36,961 nt of DNA from Methanomicrobiales archaeon HGW-Methanomicrobiales-2 (GTDB lineage Archaea > Halobacteriota > Methanomicrobia > Methanomicrobiales > Methanoculleaceae), in assembly GCA_002839645.1 (NCBI GenBank), contig PGYL01000020.1, positions 7,411 through 44,371 on the forward strand, read 5' to 3'. The position numbers were made by a program, and so were the translations under genes. Within the stretch, counting starts at the first letter, position 1. Every line of letters starts with the position of its first letter. The notes below the pieces were generated by a model that was not told the origin of the DNA, did not search any database, and saw nothing but the letters and a program-made list of their open reading frames with translations. This document shows positions 31,191 to 36,961 of the stretch, one piece after another.

Positions 31191-33867
31191 CCTCCTCGAC
31201 CCGAGGGTGCGGGAGGTCGTCCGGAAACGTGGGTTTACCGAGTTATCCGAGGCCCAGGAGCAGGCCATCCCACGGCTCCTCGCGGGAGAGAACCTGATCC
31301 TGGTGGCGCCGACCGGCACGGGAAAGACCGAGAGCGCGATGTTCCCCGTCTTCGACCGGCTCCTCGAGACCGCCGGGTCGGGGTTCAAGGCGCTCTACGT
31401 GACCCCGCTCCGGTCCTTAAATCGTGATATCCTCACGCGGATGGAGTGGTGGTGCCGGGAGCTTTCGCTTTCCGTCGGGGTCCGGCACGGGGACACGCCG
31501 CAGAGCGAACGGCGAAAACAGGCGCTGAACCCGCCTGATCTCCTCATCACCACGCCTGAGTCCCTGCAGGCGCTCTTCATGGGCAAACGCCTCCGGGAGC
31601 ACCTTAAAAATGTCCGCTATATCGTCATCGACGAGATCCACGAACTCGCCGACAGCAAGCGGGGGGCGCAGCTTGCTGTGGCGCTCGAACGCCTGGCTGC
31701 CTACGCGGGTGAGTTCCAGCGGATCGGCCTCTCGGCGACCGTCGGGAACCCCGACGAGATCGGCAGGTTCCTCTGCGGGACCCGGGCGTTCTCGCTTGTG
31801 GAGGTGCCGGTCGCGAGCCACCTCGATATCAGCGTCCGGTTTGCCGGGGAAGACTTCGCCGCCCAGACGCGGGCCGTCGCGAGCTGCCTTGACGCGCCCG
31901 GCTCCACCCTCGTCTTCGTCAACACCCGGGTGACCGCCGAGGCCCTCGGGCACGAACTCTTTCCCCGCGGTGACGTCGAGGTCCACCACGGCTCGCTCTC
32001 GCGGGACGTCAGGGTCGATGCCGAGGAGCGGTTCAGGAAGGGCGAGATCCGGACGCTCATCGCCACATCGTCGATGGAGCTCGGCATCGATATCGGGCAT
32101 ATCGAGCACGTCGTCCAGTTCGGCTCGCCCCGGGAGGTCTCGCGCCTGGTACAGCGGGTCGGCCGGGCCGGCCACCAGCTCGATGCCGTCTCGCGCGGCA
32201 CCGTCCTTGCGACAGGGTTTGACGACCTTTTAGAGTCGCTCGTGATCGCACGGAGGGCAAGAGCGAACGAGTGCGAGCGGATCGTCCCGCCCACCGGCGC
32301 CGCAGACGTGCTCGCGAACCAGGTCGCGGCGATCACGGTCGAGTACGGCGAAATCGAGATCTCCCGCGTCCGGGCGATGATCGAGCAATCAAGCGTCTTT
32401 GCCGGGTGCGGACCGCTCCTCGACGCCGTCTGCAGCCAGATGGCGGAGCACCGCCTGATCCGGATCGACGGCTCCCGGATCATCCGGACGGGACGGGCAC
32501 GCCGCTACCTCATCGAGAACCTCTCCATGATCCACGACGAGCGGAAGATGGAGATCTTCGATATCGTCTCGCGCCGCACGGTCGGGACGCTCGACGAGTC
32601 GTTCGTCCTCGGCTGGATGCATACCGGCGCGGTCTTCATCACCAAGGGCCAGCTCTGGCGGGTCCTCGAAATGGAGGGGGGCAGGATCACGGTCGAGCCG
32701 GCCACCCGGGCGAAAGGTGAGGTCCCGTCGTGGGAGGGGGAGCAGATCCCGGTGCCGTTCGCCGTCGCCCGGGAGGTCGGGGCGCTCCGGAGGACCCGGG
32801 CGTTCGACCGCTACTCGAGTGTTCCCGGTGCGATCGCCTTTGCGGAGCGGTCGCTTGCCCGGATGGACGGGGGCAACTACCCGGTCCCCTCGGACCGCCT
32901 CATCACCCTCGAGAACGCGGACGAGGGGGTGGTCTGCAACGTCTGCGGCGGGCATAAAGCAAACGAGACGCTGGCCCGGGCGCTCTCGGTCCTCCTCTCG
33001 GCCCGCTACGGGACGACCGTCGGGATCGAGGTCGGCGCCTACCGGTTCCTCCTGCGCCTGCCCGATGACGTCCGCTCACTTGAGGTGCAGGAGACCCTCG
33101 CCGCGCTTGAACCCGCGCACCTCCCCGGAATCCTGAAACTTGCCCTGAAGCGGACGGCGCTCTTCAAGTGGAAGCTGGTGCAGGTGGCCAAGAAGTTCGG
33201 CGCCATCGATGCGGACGCCGACTACGAGCGGTTCAGCATCCACCGGCTCATCGACCTCTTCGACGAGACCGTCATCGCGGCCGAGGCCTACCGGGAGCTC
33301 TTCAGCAACTCGATGGATGTGAATGCGGCGCAGGAGATCCTCTCGGGCCTTCGCGAGGGCCGGCTTGCCGTCACCACAGGAAGGTTGAGCCCGCTCGGGA
33401 GCGAGGGGCTCTCGTCGTCAAGGGACATGATCCCGCCGCCGTTGGTCGACCAGGCGATTATCGGGACGCTGATGCGGCGCCTTGAGAAGGAGGACGTCGT
33501 CCTCTTCTGCATGCACTGCCGGAAGTGGAAGAGCCGGACCGTCGTGGAGCGGGTCCCTGATAAGCCGCAATGCCCGCTCTGCAGCGCCCGCCTCATCGCG
33601 GCGTTAAAACCCTGGGACGAGCAGTTCATCCCGGCGATGAGGAAGAAGAACAAGTCTGAGGAGGAGCAGGCAACCGAAGTCAGGTTCCTCCGGAACGCAA
33701 ACATCGTCCTTTCGAGCGGGAAGAAGGCGGTGACCGTCCTCGCCGCAAAGGGCGTCGGCCCCGAGGCGGCCTCAAGGATCCTGGCCACCCTGACCGAGGG
33801 GGACGCCTTCTACCGTGAAGTCCTCAAGGCCGAGCGGAATTATGTGAAGACGCATCGGTATTGGTAG
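31138..33867 (+). CDS. lhr: Lhr-type large superfamily 2 helicase
   Basis: The protein has 909 residues. Helicase motifs are APTGTGKT (57-64), DEIH (165-168), IGLSATVGNPDE, STLVFVNTRVTAEALGHELF, TLIATSSMELGIDIGHIEHV and VQRVGRAGHQ (Arg finger). After the core come the Lhr winged helix and accessory domains. They hold two zinc-like sites, one with CNVCGGH and one with CMHCRKWKS...CPLCSARL. Lhr unwinds 3'-tailed DNA and DNA-RNA forks and is linked to repair. The ATG at 31138 lies inside the preceding gene; a start further downstream is possible because residues 2-20 are Pro-rich and poorly conserved in kind. Confidence 0.93.
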   Translation: MAHTSAPRPRSAPPATADLLDPRVREVVRKRGFTELSEAQEQAIPRLLAGENLILVAPTGTGKTESAMFPVFDRLLETAGSGFKALYVTPLRSLNRDILTRMEWWCRELSLSVGVRHGDTPQSERRKQALNPPDLLITTPESLQALFMGKRLREHLKNVRYIVIDEIHELADSKRGAQLAVALERLAAYAGEFQRIGLSATVGNPDEIGRFLCGTRAFSLVEVPVASHLDISVRFAGEDFAAQTRAVASCLDAPGSTLVFVNTRVTAEALGHELFPRGDVEVHHGSLSRDVRVDAEERFRKGEIRTLIATSSMELGIDIGHIEHVVQFGSPREVSRLVQRVGRAGHQLDAVSRGTVLATGFDDLLESLVIARRARANECERIVPPTGAADVLANQVAAITVEYGEIEISRVRAMIEQSSVFAGCGPLLDAVCSQMAEHRLIRIDGSRIIRTGRARRYLIENLSMIHDERKMEIFDIVSRRTVGTLDESFVLGWMHTGAVFITKGQLWRVLEMEGGRITVEPATRAKGEVPSWEGEQIPVPFAVAREVGALRRTRAFDRYSSVPGAIAFAERSLARMDGGNYPVPSDRLITLENADEGVVCNVCGGHKANETLARALSVLLSARYGTTVGIEVGAYRFLLRLPDDVRSLEVQETLAALEPAHLPGILKLALKRTALFKWKLVQVAKKFGAIDADADYERFSIHRLIDLFDETVIAAEAYRELFSNSMDVNAAQEILSGLREGRLAVTTGRLSPLGSEGLSSSRDMIPPPLVDQAIIGTLMRRLEKEDVVLFCMHCRKWKSRTVVERVPDKPQCPLCSARLIAALKPWDEQFIPAMRKKNKSEEEQATEVRFLRNANIVLSSGKKAVTVLAAKGVGPEAASRILATLTEGDAFYREVLKAERNYVKTHRYW

Positions 33868-33949
33868 GGTTTTATTCAGGCGGGAGTTCTGAGAACGGCA
33901 CGTTCACGAGGCGATTTTTGGGCGTGGTAGTGTGAAGGGGGTCCCGGGG

Positions 33950-34300
33950 TTTTAGACAAGCCCCATACAGTGGACCGTGGGGATATCGCCACAGGGGGAG
34001 GGGCTGACGGGGAGGGGGGAGCATCCCCCCTCCCCTGTCTCTACCTTGTACGCGGGCATCTGTAACCCCCACCCCGCCCGGCCTCCGGCCTCCTCCCCCG
34101 CCCCGGGGGGCGGGGGCAGTGCGTGGCGATATGCGACCGGCCGAAGGGCGGGAGCACGAGCACCGAAGAACGACGTTTCTGTAGCAACGGAGTTTGAGCA
34201 CCGGAGGTGCGAGGTGCGCAGTCCCCACGAAAGCCGTGCATGGGAGTTGCGACGCTTCGAAGAACAGCGCTCCTGAGTAAGATCGACGGCACGCCTGGAG
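33950..34300 (-). repeat. GC-rich interspersed repeat, copy C (inverted)
   Basis: This is the reverse complement of the copy B arrangement. Read on the minus strand it contains GCACGGCTTTC, CGGTGCTCAAACTCCGTTGC, AGAAACGTCGTTCTTCGGTG, GCCACGCACTGCCCCCGCCC, the 10-base-arm hairpin, GGCCGGGCGGGGTGGGGGTT and the end GGCGATATCCCCACGGTCCA. The match with B over the 75 bases around the hairpin is nearly complete. It lies in the 600-base gap between lhr and tbp and holds no supported gene. Confidence 0.78.
34095..34116. repeat. Perfect GC hairpin inside repeat copy C
   Basis: The arms CCCCCGCCCC and GGGGCGGGGG are the same as in copy B. The loop is GG instead of CT. Confidence 0.85.
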
Positions 34301-34473
34301 CACAAGTACCATAAGATGCGAGCAATAAGATGCGAGCACCAAAAAGACCCTCTTCAGGCCCGGACACTTGGCCGGCACATACAGGCAGGATGCCCTGACG
34401 GGCGAACCAGACCCCGCCTAAAAAATCAGGGGGCCGCTGTCCCCGGTAAAAAGAATGTAACGGAAAAACAGGG

Positions 34474-35028
34474 TTACATTATAGTTTCGAGCCGCTGCTC
34501 CAGGAAATCAAGTCCTCTCTTGATATCCTCGATATTCTTTCCGCCGGTCAGAATAATCTTGCCGGAACTGAAGAGAAGGGCGACGATCTTTGGGTCCTCG
34601 ATGCGGTATACAAGCCCGGGGAACTGCTCGGGTTCATACTCGATGTTCTCAAGGTTGAGGGTGATGACAACCTTGTTTAAGTTGATATACCTGCCCATGT
34701 CGTACGAACAGACGATGTTCGTGACGGCGACCTGCGGCTCATCGTAGGTATCGACGCCGGCATCCTTGAGCGACTGCATGATGAGCTCAAGGCCGTCGTG
34801 GAGGTCCTGGTTGTTCCTGATGCCGGTGAGCACCACTTTTCCCGAGGAGAATATCAGGGATGCGATCTTGGGCTTCTCGATGCGGTAGACCGCCCCGGGG
34901 AACCGCTTCGTATTCAGTTCACAGTTTTTTATTTTATCCGATACCATTTCGAGGTCGATCGAGCCTGCAATCACCCCGGAGGCAACGATGTTCTCAACTT
35001 TCAGTGACTCGTATCCCTTCTCAGCCAT
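34474..35028 (-). CDS. tbp: TATA-box-binding protein
   Basis: The protein has 184 residues from the ATG at 35028; nine upstream residues in the open frame are not family-like. Two direct repeats form the saddle. Repeat 1 has LKVENIVASGVIAGSIDLEM and FPGAVYRIEKPKIASLIFSS; repeat 2 has AVTNIVCSYDMGRYINLNKV and FPGLVYRIEDPKIVALLFSS. GKVVLTG and GKIILTG end the halves. It binds the archaeal TATA box with TFB to start transcription. It is divergent from the acyl-CoA synthetase gene. Composition is lower in GC than its neighbours. Confidence 0.97.
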   Translation of the reverse strand: MAEKGYESLKVENIVASGVIAGSIDLEMVSDKIKNCELNTKRFPGAVYRIEKPKIASLIFSSGKVVLTGIRNNQDLHDGLELIMQSLKDAGVDTYDEPQVAVTNIVCSYDMGRYINLNKVVITLNLENIEYEPEQFPGLVYRIEDPKIVALLFSSGKIILTGGKNIEDIKRGLDFLEQRLETIM

Positions 35029-35155
35029 TGATATAAGTATCGTTTTTTGAACCATAATACTAATGGGTAATCTTTATGCCCATTCCGGATATGGAGCGCC
35101 CTTCACCTTCGTGAATGCTTTAAATCATAAACGCGCAACTTTTATAGATCACGTT
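35029..35155. promoter_or_regulatory. Divergent promoters of tbp and the acyl-CoA synthetase gene
   Basis: For the plus-strand gene, GCTTTAAATC (about 35117-35126) lies about 30 bases before the ATG at 35156, which fits a nearly leaderless transcript. For tbp, CATAAAGAT on the minus strand (about 35071-35079) lies about 45 bases before its ATG at 35028. The 127-base gap is clearly AT-rich. Confidence 0.4.
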
Positions 35156-36859
35156 ATGGCGGATGATGAGCAAAAACCAGCGTCCTACGAAGACCTCTGC
35201 GCGAATTTTACGATAGACGTCCCTGAATTCTACAACTTCGGCTTCGACGTGATCGACGCATGGGCAAAGAAGGACCGGAATAAACTGGCGATGATCTGGG
35301 TGGACCAGCAGGGAAACGAGAAGAAATACACCTTCTTCGACCTCATGCGCCTCTCGAACCAGGCGGTCAACATGTGCCTGAAATACGGCATCAAGAAGGG
35401 CGACCGTGTCATGTTGATGCTCCCCCGGACACCTGAATGGTGGATATTCACCATCGCCCTCATCAAACTCGGCGCCGTCTACTGCCCCGCAACGACGATG
35501 CTGACCCCCAAAGACCTGAAGTATCGCATCCAGGCGGCCGACATCAGGATGATCATCACCATGGCCGAGTACGCGGACAAGGTCGAGGAGATCCGGGAAG
35601 AGTGCCCCACGCTTGCGGTCCGGCTCATGATCGACGGCGTGCGGGACGGGTGGGTCAGTTACCCTGTCGAGCTCGACTACCCCGCGCCCTGCTCGCACAA
35701 ACTGGTGAACCTCCCCGGCATGCACCGGACCCGATCCACGGACCCGCTGCTGATCTTCTTCACCTCCGGCACCACCGGCGAGCCGAAGATGGTGGTCCAC
35801 GACCACTCCTACCCGCTCGGGCACCTCGTCACCGGGCAACTGTGGCACGACCTGCACCCAAACGACCTCCACCTGACGATCTCCGATACCGGTTGGGGGA
35901 AGAGCGCGTGGGGAAAACTCTATGGCCAGTGGATCGTCGGTGCCTGCATCTTCGTCTACGACATCCGGGGCCGGTTCCACGCCACCGAGATCCTGCCGCT
36001 GCTTGAGAAGTACGGGATCACGACGTTCTGCTGCCCCCCGACCATTTACCGGATGCTGATCCTCGCCGACCTCGACAGGTTCGATCTCGCTGACATGCGC
36101 CACTGCTGCAGCGCCGGCGAAGCCCTCAACCCCGAGGTGATCCGGGCATGGCAGGAGGGAACCGGGAGGACGATCTACGAAGGCTACGGCCAGACCGAGA
36201 CGGTGCTCTGCATCGGGACGCTTCCCGGTATGAAGACCAAACCCGGCTCCATGGGGAGGCCCATGCCGGGCTGGCATATCGAACTCCACGACGACGACGG
36301 GAAAGTAGTCGGCGTCGGCGAGGAAGGGCGCATCGCGATCAGGCTGGACCCGCGTCCGGTGGGGCTCTTCTCCGGCTACTTACACAACGAGGAGGAGAAC
36401 CGCAAGGTCTTTTCGGGCGGGTTCTACTACACCGGCGACAAGGCATACATGGACGAGGACGGTTACTTCTGGTTCATCGGCCGCGACGACGACGTCATCA
36501 AGTCATCGGGATACCGGATCGGGCCGTTCGAGGTGGAAAGCGCCATCATGGAGCACCCCGCCGTCCAGGAGGCAGCGGTCATCGGGTCGCCCGACGTGCT
36601 CCGCGGGCTGGTCGTCAAGGCCTTCATCGTCTTGAAGCCCGGATGCCGTCCTACAGAGTCCCTGATCAAGGATATCCAGGGGCAGGTCAAGCGGGTGACG
36701 GCGCCCTACAAGTACCCCCGCGTGATTGAGTTCGTGGAATCGCTCCCAAAGACCATCTCCGGTAAGATCAAGCGGCACGAGCTCCGCGATATGGAGATGA
36801 GGCGGTTTATGGACAACAACTCCCCGCCTTCTCCTTCCCTCGGAGAGGGCGGGAAGTGA
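35156..36859 (+). CDS. AMP-forming acyl-CoA synthetase (acetyl/medium-chain type)
   Basis: The protein has 567 residues from the ATG at 35156; the open frame begins 31 codons earlier, but that part covers the promoter. Adenylation motifs are LIFFTSGTTGEPKMVVHDHS (P-loop), ISDTGWGKSAWGKLYGQWIV, EGYGQTETVLCIG (A5), FYYTGDKAYMDEDGYFWFIG (A7) and DDDVIKSSGYRIGPFEVESA (A8), with the catalytic Lys in PKTISGKIKRHELR. It activates a carboxylic acid as acyl-AMP and then acyl-CoA in the cytoplasm. Sequence pattern suggests acetate or a short/medium-chain acid. The last 14 residues (DNNSPPSPSLGEGGK) come from a palindromic stretch. Confidence 0.92.
   Translation: MADDEQKPASYEDLCANFTIDVPEFYNFGFDVIDAWAKKDRNKLAMIWVDQQGNEKKYTFFDLMRLSNQAVNMCLKYGIKKGDRVMLMLPRTPEWWIFTIALIKLGAVYCPATTMLTPKDLKYRIQAADIRMIITMAEYADKVEEIREECPTLAVRLMIDGVRDGWVSYPVELDYPAPCSHKLVNLPGMHRTRSTDPLLIFFTSGTTGEPKMVVHDHSYPLGHLVTGQLWHDLHPNDLHLTISDTGWGKSAWGKLYGQWIVGACIFVYDIRGRFHATEILPLLEKYGITTFCCPPTIYRMLILADLDRFDLADMRHCCSAGEALNPEVIRAWQEGTGRTIYEGYGQTETVLCIGTLPGMKTKPGSMGRPMPGWHIELHDDDGKVVGVGEEGRIAIRLDPRPVGLFSGYLHNEEENRKVFSGGFYYTGDKAYMDEDGYFWFIGRDDDVIKSSGYRIGPFEVESAIMEHPAVQEAAVIGSPDVLRGLVVKAFIVLKPGCRPTESLIKDIQGQVKRVTAPYKYPRVIEFVESLPKTISGKIKRHELRDMEMRRFMDNNSPPSPSLGEGGK
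36822..36855 (+). terminator. Palindrome at the end of the acyl-CoA synthetase gene
   Basis: CCCGCC-TT-CTCC near 36824-36835 and GGAG-AG-GGCGGG near 36841-36853 can pair around a short loop, directly before the TGA. It could stall or protect the mRNA 3' end, though archaeal terminators are normally T-runs and no T-run follows. Confidence 0.35.
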
Positions 36860-36961
36860 ACCCCGGAAGTACGTCTCAGCAGTGCTCCAGGTGGGGGATG
36901 GTCGTCGAAAAGACATTCTCTGATGGGTACACTCCTGCCCGCACCGGGGGTTGGTAATGGG
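36860..36961. other. Window end without a gene (102 bases)
   Basis: No start, RNA gene or repeat that I can support is visible after the stop of the acyl-CoA synthetase gene. Confidence 0.5.

Overview
The window comes from a GC-rich euryarchaeal methanogen, most likely Methanomicrobiales and possibly Methanoculleus-like. This is inferred from gene content read by eye. Archaeal markers are a TATA-binding protein, an archaeal MCM, two different small RFC subunits, an RPA-associated OB-fold protein next to a phosphoesterase and an Lhr helicase, NMD3, DUF424, archaeal dihydroneopterin aldolase (MptD), a wyosine-type tRNA enzyme and the archaeal pantoate kinase/phosphopantothenate synthetase pair. 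I saw no tRNA, rRNA, CRISPR array or transposase gene.

Region 1 (1-8050) is an accessory island. A type IV pilin and a downstream polytopic GT-C-like membrane protein (423-2618) are followed by a dense cemetery of toxin-antitoxin (TA) genes. Two TA modules (antitoxin+RelE) look intact, at 5188-5681 on the minus strand and 6614-7113 on the plus strand. One DUF1016/YhcG-type PD-(D/E)XK nuclease gene is intact (3640-4794). Around them lie remnants of PIN, RelE, HepT, MntA, HicA, HicB and DUF1016 genes. A PIN-RelE-HepT cassette occurs twice in the same orientation, flanking the nuclease gene.

Region 2 (8150-14683) holds a double zinc-ribbon protein, an Lrp/AsnC operon with two unrecognised small proteins, ThiD, an AIR-synthase-related protein, a secreted C39-like cysteine peptidase and a membrane-anchored ArsR-type regulator.

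Region 3 (14814-22597) is one long minus-strand housekeeping cluster with overlapping or closely spaced genes: mptD, TatD-like, DUF424, nmd3, taw2-like, coaBC, pantoate kinase, phosphopantothenate synthetase, rfcS2-like and a methyltransferase. It links coenzyme A synthesis to ribosome, tRNA and replication functions.

Region 4 (22660-25360) is accessory again: a broken hicBA, a start-less membrane-protein remnant, an intact hicBA and two copies of a GC-rich structured repeat.

Region 5 (25362-36961) carries replication and transcription genes. They are MCM split by a 358-residue homing-endonuclease intein, RfcS, the divergent rpap-phosphoesterase-lhr operon, TBP, and an AMP-forming acyl-CoA synthetase.

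The least expected signal is an interspersed, non-coding, hairpin-rich GC repeat family seen at about 7185-7447, 22820-22980, 24096-24480 and 33950-34300 (inverted). It shares almost identical blocks, has no evident protein, and three of its four copies abut or interrupt TA genes.
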